DNA from: Phyllobacterium myrsinacearum
GTDB taxonomy: Bacteria > Pseudomonadota > Alphaproteobacteria > Rhizobiales > Rhizobiaceae
NCBI RefSeq assembly: GCF_014138285.1
Contig: NZ_JACGXN010000001.1
Location: forward strand, 186,001-250,000
Length of the DNA: 64,000 nucleotides
Reading direction: 5' to 3'
Part shown: positions 36,872 through 45,374 of the stretch, in pieces
Layout of the letters: each line of letters opens with the position of its first letter
Position numbering within the stretch: the first letter of the stretch is position 1
Made by a program: the position numbers and the translations under genes
Notes under the pieces: generated by a model
Database searches by the model: none
The model's input: only the letters and a program-made list of their open reading frames with translations
Told to the model about the DNA's origin: nothing

Positions 36872-38485
36872 TCACTCGGCGGCAATTTTGCCTGCAAGAT
36901 CACGATTTTTCATCAGTTTATAGACGATTGAGTCCATAAGCGCCTGAAACGAGGCATCGATGATGTTGTCGGAAACGCCCACGGTCCACCAGCGTACATT
37001 GCTGGAATCCGTTGATTCGATCAGCACCCGGGTGATGGCTTCCGTGCCGCCATTGAGGATACGCACCTTGAAATCCGCCAGCACGAGATCGTCGATCTCG
37101 TTCTGGTAGCGCCCCATGTCCTTGCGCAATGCCAGATCGAGCGCATTGACCGGACCATGACCTTCGGCGACGGACATGCGCTGCTCGCCGTCCACCTCGA
37201 CGCGCACCACCGCCTCCGAAACTGTCTTGATATTACCATTAGCATCAAAACGGCGCTCGACCATGCAGCGGAAGGACTCGACCTTGAAGAACTCCGGCAC
37301 GGTGCCAAGCGTACGGCGCGCCAGAAGCTCGAAGCTCGCATCGGCGCCCTCATAGGCATAGCCTTCCGCCTCGTGTTCCTTGACAAGCGCGATAAGCGTA
37401 TCGAGGCGTGCATCGTTCTTGGCAACGGGAATGCCGCGCCGCTCCAGTTCACTGATGAAATTGGACTTGCCGCCCTGATCGGACACCATCACCTTGCGGC
37501 GGTTACCAACTGTCTCGGGAGGCACGTGTTCGTAGGTGGCCGGTTCCTTGATCAAGGCGGAGGCGTGAATCCCGGCTTTGGTGGCAAAAGCCGACCCGCC
37601 GACAAACGCCCCTTGCGCATTGGGCGCGCGGTTGAGCAATTCATCAAAGCTGCGCGACAGGCGCGACAGGCCCTTGAGCTTTTCCGCGCTGATGCCCGTT
37701 TCGAAACGGTCCGACCATGCGGGCTTGAGGGCCAGCGTCGGGATGATCGTGATCAGGTTGGCATTGCCGCAGCGCTCGCCGATGCCATTCAGCGTGCCCT
37801 GTACATGGCGCACGCCAGCATCGACGGCCGCCAGTGAATTGGCAACCGCCTGCTCGGTATCGTTGTGCGCGTGAATGCCGAGATGATCGCCGGGTATGGT
37901 TTTGGCGACCGTGCGGACGATCGCGCCGACTTCATTCGGCTGCGTGCCGCCATTGGTATCGCACAGCACCACCCAGCGCGCCCCGGCATCATAGGCGGTC
38001 CTGGCGCAGGCCATCGCGTAATCCGGGTTCGCCTTGTAGCCATCGAAGAAATGCTCGCAATCGACAATGGCTTCCTTGCCCGCCGCAACCGCAGCCCGAA
38101 CGGAGGCATCGATGGATTCAAGGTTTTCCTCATTGGTGCAGCCGAGCGCAACGCGGACGTGATAGTCCCAGCTTTTGCCGACAAAGCAGACGACATCGGC
38201 CGATGAGCGGATCAAAGCGGCCAGTCCGGGATCGTTGGACACGGACACGCCGGCCCGCTTGGTCATGCCGAAAGCCGCAAACTTTGCCCGCTTGGTGCGC
38301 TTTTCCGCAAAGAAGGCCGTGTCGGTCGGATTGGCGCCGGGATAACCGCCTTCGACATAATCGAGGCCGAACTCGTCGAGCATGTCGGCAATGACTTTCT
38401 TGTCCTCGACCGAAAAATCGATGCCCGGTGTCTGCTGCCCGTCGCGCAACGTCGTATCGAAGAGATAAACGCGTTCTTTTTTCAC
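36872..38485 (-). CDS. cimA: (R)-citramalate synthase / alpha-isopropylmalate synthase family
   Basis: A 537-residue DRE-TIM enzyme with FDTTLRDGQQTPGIDFS at the N terminus and HAHNDTEQAVANSLAA in the barrel. The C-terminal regulatory domain is of LeuA type. Citramalate synthase condenses pyruvate and acetyl-CoA in a route to 2-oxobutyrate and isoleucine. The GTG start at 38485 has GGGGGAGG upstream and overlaps the stop of the GFA gene (GTGA); an ATG eight codons upstream has no such site. cimA is the last gene of a three-gene overlapping run. Confidence 0.9.
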   Translation of the reverse strand: MKKERVYLFDTTLRDGQQTPGIDFSVEDKKVIADMLDEFGLDYVEGGYPGANPTDTAFFAEKRTKRAKFAAFGMTKRAGVSVSNDPGLAALIRSSADVVCFVGKSWDYHVRVALGCTNEENLESIDASVRAAVAAGKEAIVDCEHFFDGYKANPDYAMACARTAYDAGARWVVLCDTNGGTQPNEVGAIVRTVAKTIPGDHLGIHAHNDTEQAVANSLAAVDAGVRHVQGTLNGIGERCGNANLITIIPTLALKPAWSDRFETGISAEKLKGLSRLSRSFDELLNRAPNAQGAFVGGSAFATKAGIHASALIKEPATYEHVPPETVGNRRKVMVSDQGGKSNFISELERRGIPVAKNDARLDTLIALVKEHEAEGYAYEGADASFELLARRTLGTVPEFFKVESFRCMVERRFDANGNIKTVSEAVVRVEVDGEQRMSVAEGHGPVNALDLALRKDMGRYQNEIDDLVLADFKVRILNGGTEAITRVLIESTDSSNVRWWTVGVSDNIIDASFQALMDSIVYKLMKNRDLAGKIAAE

Positions 38486-38976
38486 TTGCCCGCCTCCCCC
38501 AGCGGCCATGCATCCGTATCATGATCGGGATGCTGGTTGGAAACCATTGTTCTCAGGAATTCAATCGACTCCGGATCGCCATCGGATTTGTGGCCCGGCA
38601 ACCGGTGGAGATCATCGACATAGGGCAGCTTGTCCTCGATACCCCATTGGACGATCGGTGCCAGTTCTTCCGGATGATCGAAAGCGCCGATGGCCAATGC
38701 GACGCCATCGGGCGCCTCATAGGTCAATGGTGTGCCGCAGCTATCACAGAAACCACGTTTTACATGATTGGACGAGTGGAAGCGCTTTGGCGCGCCGCGC
38801 GTCCATTGCAGATGCGCTGGCCCGACCGAGACCAGCGGTGCATAGAAATTGCCAAACGCCTTCTGGCACATCCGGCAGTGACAGATGGACGTGTCTGTCA
38901 GCGCGCCTTCGATGCGGAAACGCACCGCGCCGCACTGACAGCCGCCGGTATAAACGGGTTTGTTATCAAGACTCAT
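38482..38976 (-). CDS. GFA family zinc protein
   Basis: A 164-residue protein with the GFA/CENP-V fold. Zinc-ligand motifs are CQCGAVRFRIEG, CHCRMCQKAFG and FCDSCGTPL. The founding enzyme joins formaldehyde to glutathione, but most members have unknown substrates. The start at 38976 lies inside the end of the DUF559 gene (11-base overlap), and its stop overlaps the cimA start, so all three are likely translationally coupled. Confidence 0.88.
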   Translation of the reverse strand: MSLDNKPVYTGGCQCGAVRFRIEGALTDTSICHCRMCQKAFGNFYAPLVSVGPAHLQWTRGAPKRFHSSNHVKRGFCDSCGTPLTYEAPDGVALAIGAFDHPEELAPIVQWGIEDKLPYVDDLHRLPGHKSDGDPESIEFLRTMVSNQHPDHDTDAWPLGEAGK

Positions 38977-39346
38977 GACGCTCACTCCCATTCAGCGCGA
39001 CACGAACGATATGCTGGCACACCCCCTCGATATCCCGCACAACATCGTCATTCCAGAAACGCAGGACGATCCAGCCGCGAGATTGAAGGTAGTCGGTTCG
39101 CACGCTGTCCCGGCGCATATTGTGCTTATCGGCGTGCTGCGTGCCGTCAAGTTCGACAATCACATGGTGTAATGGGCAGGCGAAGTCGACGATGTATTGG
39201 CCAACCGGCATCTGCCGCCGGAAACTCAACCCCATCAAGCGATGTGCTCTCAAAGCATTCCAAAGTTTTGCTTCTGGCTGTGTCATCACTTTGCGCATCG
39301 TTTTCGCAAAGCCACGTTGGTGGGGAGGTACGTCCTGATGCGGCAT
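38966..39346 (-). CDS. DUF559 domain-containing endonuclease-like protein
   Basis: A 126-residue protein of the DUF559 family (PD-(D/E)XK, related to Vsr). It shows FRRQMPVGQYIVDFACPLHHVIVELDG (key QYIVDFAC and IVELDGTQH), and the late LQSRGWIVLRFWNDDV. The start at 39346 follows GAGGA. Such genes are frequent in rhizobia and their role is unclear; a DNA repair or restriction-type role has been suggested. Two inverted copies of a TCTCCCCC repeat lie immediately upstream. Confidence 0.87.
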   Translation of the reverse strand: MPHQDVPPHQRGFAKTMRKVMTQPEAKLWNALRAHRLMGLSFRRQMPVGQYIVDFACPLHHVIVELDGTQHADKHNMRRDSVRTDYLQSRGWIVLRFWNDDVVRDIEGVCQHIVRVALNGSERHES

Positions 39347-39385
39347 TACCAATCCTCGTGCCGGAAGCTGGGGCACCGTCGTATA

Positions 39386-39432
39386 CCCCCCTCTGGGCTG
39401 TCGCCCATCTCCCCCGCAAGGGGGGAGATCAG
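39386..39432. repeat. TCTCCCCC/GGGGGAGA repeat, copy 1
   Basis: CCCCCCTCTGGGCTGTCGCC followed by CATCTCCCCCGCAAGGGGGGAGATC. It contains the hairpin ATCTCCCCC/GGGGGAGAT. The second copy lies in the opposite direction at 39498. Confidence 0.75.
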
Positions 39433-39497
39433 CCTTCATTACCGTCCCGGCAAAACTGGCGATATTCGACATTGGACTCAAACGTTGATGCAGGCGT

Positions 39498-39547
39498 GAT
39501 CTCCCCCCTTGCGGGGGAGATGCCCGACAGGGCAGAGGGGGGTGAAA
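39498..39547. repeat. TCTCCCCC/GGGGGAGA repeat, copy 2, inverted
   Basis: GATCTCCCCCCTTGCGGGGG, then AGATGCCCGACAGGGCAGAG and GGGGGTGAA. It is the reverse complement of copy 1 with small differences, and shares the CCCTCTGCCC arm with the hairpin at 11848-11885. The pair encloses about 65 bases between the DUF559 gene and cysS. Confidence 0.75.
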
Positions 39548-39564
39548 GCCAAACAGCGCCAATG

Positions 39565-41022
39565 TCACCGTTTCACCTCCCAGGTTGTCACGCGCTCGCC
39601 GGTCTGCGGGTCCTTACCATCCTTCAGCTGAATGCCCTTTTCCAGCAGTTCATTGCGGATGCGATCGGCCTCGGCAAAGCTTTTCGCCGCAAGCAGAGAC
39701 AATCGCTCGTTGATCTTGGCATCGAGCTCCGCCTTGAAAGCATCGGACAGGTTGGCGGCCGTTTGCCCCGCCACATCCACACCAAGCAGCGCAAATGCCG
39801 CATGGTAATCTTCCGGGCTGACCGAACCGGATTTTCTGATCCCTGCGAGCCAGTTGATCAGGCTTGGCGTTGCCAGATCATCCGACAGGATGGTGATCGC
39901 GTCATCCGGGATCGTGCCAACCGGCGCATCGCCCACATATTCGCGTGCCTTGACCAGGATGTTCTCCGCTTCCTCGAGGCGCTTGACGGTGAAATCAATC
40001 GGCTCGCGGTAGTTGGTCATCAGCATCGCCAGACGCAGTACCTCACCCGGCCATTTGCGCTCGCCAAAGATGGCCGTCTGCAGCAGCTCGTTGATCGTGA
40101 AGAAGTTACCGGCGCTCTTGGCCATTTTCTGGCCTTCGACCTGAAGGAATCCGTTGTGCATCCAGATATTGGCCATGCGCTCGGTACCAAACGCGCAGCA
40201 CGACTGGGCGATCTCGTTCTCATGGTGCGGGAACACCAGATCGATACCGCCGGCATGGATATCAAAGATGTTCTTCATCGGATCATCGCAACTCAGACCG
40301 CCGCCGAAGGGTTCCAGAAGCTTGGCCATGGACATGGCGGAGCACTCGATGTGCCAGCCGGGGCGGCCGAGTCCTTCGATGCCTGCCGGAGACGGCCAGC
40401 CCGGTTCATCCGTCTTGGACGGCTTCCACAGTACGAAATCCATCTCGTCGCGCTTGTAGGATGCAACGTCAACGCGGGCACCGGCGAGCATGTCATCGGC
40501 CGAACGGCGGGCAAGCAGGCCATAGGGCGGGCCCTTGCGGGCATTCATCGCCGAGGGTGAAAACAGCACATGACCATCGGCAACATAGGCGACACCCTGC
40601 TCGACCAGACGGTCGATCATCGCGACCATCTCCTTGATATAGTCCGTGGCACGCGGCTGATCCGAGGGCTCGAGATTCCCCAGAGCCTTCACATCGGCCT
40701 GAAACTGCGCATTGGTCTTGTCGGTGACGATACGGATCGCCTCGTTGAGCGGCAGGCCGGGATAATCGCGCGCCGCACGGGCATTGATCTTGTCATCGAC
40801 GTCGGTGATGTTGCGCACATAGGTCACCTGCGCTTCGCCATGGAGATGACGCAGCAACCGGAACAGGACGTCAAAGACGATCACCGGGCGGGCATTGCCG
40901 ATATGGGCATAGTCATAGACGGTTGGACCGCAGACATACATGCGCACGTTTTTCGGATCGATCGGCACGAAGTCTTCCTTCGTGCGGGTGAGCGTGTTGT
41001 AGAGGCTCAGTGTCTGCGGCAT
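39565..41022 (-). CDS. cysS: cysteine-tRNA ligase
   Basis: CysS charges tRNA-Cys. The 485-residue protein starts [18 protein letters not shown], has the HIGH-type motif [14 protein letters not shown] with the adjoining zinc cysteine in MYVCGPTVY, the second zinc region [18 protein letters not shown], and KMSKS as KMAKSAGNF. Two in-frame ATGs upstream (41055 and 41049) have no ribosome site, so 41022 is preferred. Confidence 0.96.
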   Translation of the reverse strand: MPQTLSLYNTLTRTKEDFVPIDPKNVRMYVCGPTVYDYAHIGNARPVIVFDVLFRLLRHLHGEAQVTYVRNITDVDDKINARAARDYPGLPLNEAIRIVTDKTNAQFQADVKALGNLEPSDQPRATDYIKEMVAMIDRLVEQGVAYVADGHVLFSPSAMNARKGPPYGLLARRSADDMLAGARVDVASYKRDEMDFVLWKPSKTDEPGWPSPAGIEGLGRPGWHIECSAMSMAKLLEPFGGGLSCDDPMKNIFDIHAGGIDLVFPHHENEIAQSCCAFGTERMANIWMHNGFLQVEGQKMAKSAGNFFTINELLQTAIFGERKWPGEVLRLAMLMTNYREPIDFTVKRLEEAENILVKAREYVGDAPVGTIPDDAITILSDDLATPSLINWLAGIRKSGSVSPEDYHAAFALLGVDVAGQTAANLSDAFKAELDAKINERLSLLAAKSFAEADRIRNELLEKGIQLKDGKDPQTGERVTTWEVKR

Positions 41023-41407
41023 GTCTTTGATCTCAAATTCGGGTTTCATTGGCAAAAACGCGTATCACGACGCTGGTCTGGCGACCGGTGCGTTTCACAT
41101 CTTTGGATCGAATTTTGAGACGAAAACGGCCGGGGCCAGCGAAGCGCTAGCTGATAATAATCCGACAGGTAATAATCGTTACGGACGACGTTTTCATGAT
41201 TGCATTTATGGTTGAGAGGAGCCGCAACGTCAAGCGCAACTTGTCAGCGGGCGGGTGTGGCAAATTTATCAGGTTTGAATTGGTTAATCCAAATTAACCG
41301 GAAAGCCCAAAATCCTCCCGGAAAGTGCCTTTTTTCCGGCGGAATTGACCGGGATTCCTGCATCTCAAATCAACGGGAAATTGTTCCCGCGACACAGGAC
41401 CGGACCC
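41023..41407. other. intergenic region upstream of cysS
   Basis: A 385-base AT-richer space. It holds a perfect inverted repeat, GGTTAAT-CCAA-ATTAACC at 41282-41299, and a CCGGAAA/TTTCCGG hairpin near 41318-41339. The cysS promoter should be here but is not evident. Confidence 0.5.
41282..41299. promoter_or_regulatory. 18-base operator-like inverted repeat
   Basis: GGTTAAT (41282-41288) and ATTAACC (41293-41299) are exact inverted repeats around CCAA. The TTAA-N6-TTAA core is close to, but one base shorter than, the TTAA-N7-TTAA spacing of CtrA sites. Which gene it would control is unclear. Confidence 0.35.
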
Positions 41408-41572
41408 ATGACCAACACTTCCGTAGCGGCCAAAGCCCGCGACACCGTTTTCGCCGATCATCTGGCCGCACAATACCGTGCGATCGGCCCGGCCGCCGTG
41501 CAGGCTGCCGTTTTGACCAAGCCGCGCCAACGGCCGCTGCTGACCGTTTCAACCGTGCAGGAAACGGACTAA
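41408..41572 (+). CDS. possible small protein of unknown function
   Basis: A 54-codon frame starting MTNTSVAAKARDTVFADHLA and ending in the convergent lysE gene by 24 bases. The composition is ordinary coding-like, and the palindrome at 41282 lies upstream, but there is no good ribosome site and no recognised family. It may be spurious. Confidence 0.3.
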   Translation: MTNTSVAAKARDTVFADHLAAQYRAIGPAAVQAAVLTKPRQRPLLTVSTVQETD

Positions 41573-42163
41573 CAGACTGAGGGCGATCCCGGCCATCACC
41601 AGGCCGATCAGGACGTCCAGAACGCGCCATGCGGCCGGCTTTGCAAAAACCGGCTGCAACAGCCTCGCGCCATAACCGAGGCCAAAGAACCAGACAAAAG
41701 AAGCGACTGCAGCTCCGGCGCCGTAGGCCGCACGGTTCGCACCCTCAAAACGCGCTGACAGACCGCCCAGCAAAACCACCGTATCCAGATAGACATGCGG
41801 ATTGAGGAAGGTCAGAGCCAGCACCGTGGCAATGGCTGCTTTCAGCGACCCCTCACCCGACCGCGCCGCCTGCAGGGCTTCGGGCTTGAGCGCCCGGCGG
41901 AATGCGACCGAGGCATACCAGAACAGGAATACCGCACCGCCAAGCGTGACGACCGAAATCAGCGTGGGTGACCGGGCGATCAGCGTCCCAAGACCGGCAA
42001 CACCAGCCGTGATCAACAGTGCATCGGACAGTGCACAGATCAGTGACAGGATGAAAACATGCTGTTGCAGAAGTCCCTGACGCAGAATGAAAGCATTCTG
42101 AGCACCAATGGCGATGATCAATGAGGCACCGAGAAGAAACCCGGACAAAGCGGCGGAAAACAT
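41549..42163 (-). CDS. LysE/ArgO family amino acid exporter
   Basis: A 204-residue inner-membrane protein with about six hydrophobic segments. It starts MFSAALSGFLLGASLIIAIGAQNAFILRQGL, matching the LysE family pattern GAQNAF-LRQGL, and has FLNPHVYLDTVVLLGG. It should export lysine and/or arginine. The divergent LysR-type activator (ArgP/LysG) that often accompanies it is absent here. Confidence 0.92.
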   Translation of the reverse strand: MFSAALSGFLLGASLIIAIGAQNAFILRQGLLQQHVFILSLICALSDALLITAGVAGLGTLIARSPTLISVVTLGGAVFLFWYASVAFRRALKPEALQAARSGEGSLKAAIATVLALTFLNPHVYLDTVVLLGGLSARFEGANRAAYGAGAAVASFVWFFGLGYGARLLQPVFAKPAAWRVLDVLIGLVMAGIALSLLVRFLHG

Positions 42164-42204
42164 GGGAAAATCCTGAAATATGAAGAGGAGACTTGGACGG
42201 GCGA

Positions 42205-42969
42205 TCAGAAGAGCTTCATCTGATCATCGGGCTCCGGCGGCTTCTGCCGCACTGGTTTTTTGACTTCCGCCATCCCTTCGGCAACCCGCTCCAGAATATC
42301 CGGGCCCATATTGGCAACCTTGTTGACCCTATCGGAAACCGGGATGGCTTCAAAGAAATCCGCCTGCGCAGGCTTCAGAAGATCGGCGACGTGGCGCGGC
42401 TCCTGCGTCTTGCAGTCGAGCCAGCGGCTGAAATCTTTGGGTTCGATGACCACAGGCATACGGTCATGAATAGGGCGCAGGGTTTCATTGGCGCTGGTGG
42501 TCAGGATCGCGCCCGTGTCCATTTCCGACCCTTCCGCATTCGCCCATGGCTCATACAGTCCGGCGAAAGCGATCACGCCGCCGTGTTTCGGGCGGATCCA
42601 GAAGGCCTGCGACTTGTTCTTGCCGTCGCGGCGCCATTCGTAAAAACCCGACGCCGGAATAAGCGCACGGCGATGCCGCATGGCTGTTTTGAACGATGCC
42701 TTGTCGGTTGCCGTTTCCGAACGGGCATTGATCATCAGCGGATAATTGGCGGTGTCCTTGACCCAGCCCGGAATAAAGCCCCAGCGCACAAGCAACGCAC
42801 GGCGATCGGGGCGATTGCTGCCGGGCGGCGGCGTTTCTCCCGAAACGATCATCAGCACCGGCTGTGTCGGCGCGATGTTGTAGCGGGCCGGAAATGCATC
42901 AACACCCATCGTTCCCATCAACGATTCGATTTCTTCCGGGGTACCGAGGAGGGCAAAACGTCCGCACAT
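42205..42969 (-). CDS. SOS response-associated peptidase (SRAP/HMCES-like)
   Basis: A 254-residue protein that caps abasic sites in single-stranded DNA through its N-terminal cysteine. The start is set by MCGRFALLG, where Cys2 is catalytic after Met removal. Other active-site motifs are INARSET, IPASGFYEW and PIHDRMPV (Asn, Glu, His). The frame is open much further upstream, but that part is the repeat at 43067-43103. It is divergent from the NUDIX gene. Confidence 0.92.
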   Translation of the reverse strand: MCGRFALLGTPEEIESLMGTMGVDAFPARYNIAPTQPVLMIVSGETPPPGSNRPDRRALLVRWGFIPGWVKDTANYPLMINARSETATDKASFKTAMRHRRALIPASGFYEWRRDGKNKSQAFWIRPKHGGVIAFAGLYEPWANAEGSEMDTGAILTTSANETLRPIHDRMPVVIEPKDFSRWLDCKTQEPRHVADLLKPAQADFFEAIPVSDRVNKVANMGPDILERVAEGMAEVKKPVRQKPPEPDDQMKLF

Positions 42970-43066
42970 GCAATAAAAGCCTATTTGAATTGGAACGGCG
43001 ATCATCCGGTTTTTCGATGCCGGGTCAAGGTGGAGTTTGCGGGACGTTGCATGTTCTGCGGTGGGT

Positions 43067-43103
43067 GGTCCGTGGTTCGACAAGCTCACCATGAGGGAGA
43101 GTG
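43067..43103 (+). repeat. CTCACCATGAGGGAGA repeat, left arm
   Basis: GGTCCGTGGTTCGACAAGCT then CACCATGAGGGAGAGTG. Forms an inverted pair with 43174-43214. Confidence 0.8.
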
Positions 43104-43173
43104 AGGGCTTCAGGGAGCCATATTCTGCAAGATTGTTCATGGCACATTGTTTCCGATTGGCCTTACAGCAACG

Positions 43174-43214
43174 CTCTCCCTCATGGTGAGCTTGTCGAAC
43201 CACGAACCACGGAC
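43174..43214 (-). repeat. CTCACCATGAGGGAGA repeat, right arm, inverted
   Basis: CTCTCCCTCATGGTGAGCTT then GTCGAACCACGAACCACGGAC, the reverse complement of the left arm with an extra GTGGTTC unit. The two arms are 70 bases apart and fill most of the space between the divergent SRAP and NUDIX genes. Confidence 0.8.
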
Positions 43215-43256
43215 AATTCCCTTGTCAAAATCCCAACCGCGACTTACCCCTAACCC

Positions 43257-43688
43257 ATGGCACAGATTCCGCTTTCCCCCGATGTTGACGGCGTTTCGGC
43301 CGTCTGTATCCGCAATGAGGCATTCCTGCTGGTGGAGCGCGGGCGCGAGCCGTCAAAGGGCTGGCTGGCTTTCCCCGGCGGACGGCGGGAAGACGGAGAA
43401 GCGCCTGATACGGCAGCCATTCGGGAACTCTTCGAAGAAACCGGTGTCCGCACGACTGAGGTATCCTATCTCGATACGGTTGTTTTCGACTACTCGACAC
43501 CGGAATTTCCTGCCTCCAGACCCTATCATCTCGCGGTTTTCCTGGCATGTGATCCTGTTGGCGATGCCGTTGCGGCCGATGACGCTGCGGCGGTCCACTG
43601 GCTGAAGGTCGAGGAGATGGCCGCATTCGATGTCACTGCAAGTGTGCTCGAAATGGCCCGCAAACTGGCGCAAGACTTCAAAAGTTGA
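43257..43688 (+). CDS. NUDIX hydrolase
   Basis: A 143-residue NUDIX protein with the full Nudix box GGRREDGEAPDTAAIRELFEETGV (G-x5-E-x7-RE-x2-EE-x-G; here GGRREDGE, RELFEETG). It begins IPLSPDVDGVSAVCIRNEAFLLVERGREPSKGW, an ADP-ribose or nucleotide pyrophosphatase type. The substrate is not clear. Confidence 0.92.
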   Translation: MAQIPLSPDVDGVSAVCIRNEAFLLVERGREPSKGWLAFPGGRREDGEAPDTAAIRELFEETGVRTTEVSYLDTVVFDYSTPEFPASRPYHLAVFLACDPVGDAVAADDAAAVHWLKVEEMAAFDVTASVLEMARKLAQDFKS

Positions 43689-43773
43689 GGGTATCGCCGC
43701 TTTGCGCCTTGAAGACGCCTTGCTTTCCGGCCACAACCGTCACCAGGGGATTCCACCGCCACAGGGTCATGAC

Positions 43774-44142
43774 GTGCGCCGCAGAGCATTGATATCAGCA
43801 TTTCTGTTGGCAATTGTCAGCGCCGGCCCCGCCCATGCGGTGGACCCTCTTTATGAAACAAAGCTGATCCGGCTGGCGGAAATTCTCGGTTCCGTTCATT
43901 CGCTGCGCAACCTTTGCGGCGAGAAAAGCAGCCAATGGCGCGACCGGATGGATTCACTGCTTGCCGCGGAGAATCCGGATCCCGCCCGCCGGGCGCGGCT
44001 GGTGGCCAGTTTCAACCGCGGCTACCGGACTTTTACCGAGACCTATACGACGTGCACGAGCCAGGCGATTGCGGCGATTGACCGCTACCAGACCGAAGGA
44101 GAAAGGCTTTCTTCGGAGATCATATCGGGCTATGGAAATTAA
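43774..44142 (+). CDS. TIGR02301 family secreted protein
   Basis: A 122-residue small protein with a signal peptide (RRRALISAFLLAIVSAGPAHA) and conserved VDPLYETKLIRLAEILGSVHSLRNLC and FNRGYRTFTETYTTCTSQA. Members are found in Hyphomicrobiales, often beside NUDIX genes; function unknown. The GTG start at 43774 is supported by AGGG upstream. Two cysteines in the mature part (LRNLCG, TTCTS) may form a disulfide. Confidence 0.85.
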   Translation: MRRRALISAFLLAIVSAGPAHAVDPLYETKLIRLAEILGSVHSLRNLCGEKSSQWRDRMDSLLAAENPDPARRARLVASFNRGYRTFTETYTTCTSQAIAAIDRYQTEGERLSSEIISGYGN

Positions 44143-44245
44143 CCAGGCTTTAACTGTTGAAGCCAAAGGACCGCATTTTAAGCAAAACTTATGGTATTGT
44201 TTAGCGGCAGTTTAAGAATTGGCTTCGGCCAAGGATGGTATAATC

Positions 44246-44503
44246 ATGAACATGACATCGGCAGACCTTGATAAGTTGGTTGCAGAAGAAAAAAAGCTGG
44301 TTGCGATCGAATATCAGAATGAAGTCTGGGCAGATGGCACGCTTGAAGGTATCGAGCCAGAGATTATGGCCGAAGCTGCATTTGCGACCGCATTGACTGA
44401 ATTGATCAGGGATAACGGGGAAGTGTCCGCACTGGCCTTGCTTGAGGCGCTTCGTGACCGTATCTCTGCAGGCGAGTTTTCATCGAATCGCGTTCTGCAA
44501 TAA
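44246..44503 (+). CDS. small hypothetical protein
   Basis: An 85-residue acidic, mostly helical protein starting MNMTSADLDKLVAEEKKLVAIEYQNEVW. No domain is recognised. AAGGA lies upstream of the ATG. It sits 22 bases before the secreted protein at 44526, possibly co-transcribed. Confidence 0.65.
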   Translation: MNMTSADLDKLVAEEKKLVAIEYQNEVWADGTLEGIEPEIMAEAAFATALTELIRDNGEVSALALLEALRDRISAGEFSSNRVLQ

Positions 44504-44525
44504 TTTAACTTCCAGGTGATCCTGC

Positions 44526-45374
44526 ATGCTCGACAAGCTCGTTTCCGCTTCAGTGATCGCCAGAACAGGTTTTCTAGCGGTGGTCCTGTGCGCCGGCGCT
44601 GTTTCTGCCTACGCAGCACCTGACAGGCCCGTTCAGCTGGCCTTGAGCGAGATCAAGAAGGAAGAGCTGCCGAAGGCGGCCGAAACGGCACCCGCCAAGC
44701 CGGATGCAGAAAAAGTACCGGGCACAACGCCTCCAACCCCTCCTCCTGCCGCATCCGAAACCAAGCCTGCCGCTGCGCCGGAAAAACCTGCTGCCCCGGC
44801 TGCAACACCCGACAAAAAGGCTCCTGAAGCGCCTGCCGCCAAGGAAGATGACACTGCCGGTGCCCGCAGCAATCCTGCACTGCCGAATGTGCCCGAGGGA
44901 TCTGCACCTCCCCACGTCGAATATGACGTAACCAAGTTGCCCTTCCCGGTGCAGAAGATGCGCGAACTCATCCTCACCGCGGCCAAATCCGGTTCTCTGG
45001 AAGCCTTGCGGCCGCTGATCGGCTCCGGCGATGACATGACCATGCTGTCGCTCGCCGATACGGACGGCGATCCGATTGCCTATCTGAAAAGCCTCGCCGG
45101 TGACACTGACGGACAGGAAATCCTTGCCATAGCGGTTGATATCCTCAATTCCGGCTATGTCCATCTCGACGCCGGAACGCCGGACGAGCTTTACGTTTGG
45201 CCCTATTTCTTTGCCTACCCGCTCGACAAGCTGGATGCGAAGCAGCGCGTCGAACTTTTCCAGATCGTCACGGCGGGTGACTATGACGAGATGAAGCAGT
45301 TCGGGACCTATGTGTTCTACCGCCTGGGCATTACACCGAAGGGCCGCTGGCGCTTCTTCGTCAACGGCGACTAA
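44526..45374 (+). CDS. secreted Ala/Pro-rich protein of unknown function
   Basis: A 282-residue protein with a signal peptide (TGFLAVVLCAGAVSAYA), a low-complexity Ala/Pro/Lys/Glu region at about 40-135, and a folded C-terminal domain (VEYDVTKLPFPVQKMRELILTAAKSGSLEALRPLI, DELYVWPYFFAYPLDKLDA). The C-terminal part is seen in many rhizobial proteins without assigned function. The AGGTG upstream supports the start. It converges with the AraC gene, their stops overlapping by 4 bases. Confidence 0.8.
   Translation: MLDKLVSASVIARTGFLAVVLCAGAVSAYAAPDRPVQLALSEIKKEELPKAAETAPAKPDAEKVPGTTPPTPPPAASETKPAAAPEKPAAPAATPDKKAPEAPAAKEDDTAGARSNPALPNVPEGSAPPHVEYDVTKLPFPVQKMRELILTAAKSGSLEALRPLIGSGDDMTMLSLADTDGDPIAYLKSLAGDTDGQEILAIAVDILNSGYVHLDAGTPDELYVWPYFFAYPLDKLDAKQRVELFQIVTAGDYDEMKQFGTYVFYRLGITPKGRWRFFVNGD

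Noticed and set aside
38428..40560. A 710-codon plus-strand open frame opposite GFA, DUF559 and cysS
   Set aside because: It is antisense to three clear genes and crosses two repeat copies. High-GC codon bias produces such shadows; no domain is visible.
42970..43203. N-terminal extension of the SRAP gene
   Set aside because: The upstream frame is encoded by the palindromic repeat, and the enzyme needs Cys at position 2, which the start at 42969 provides.
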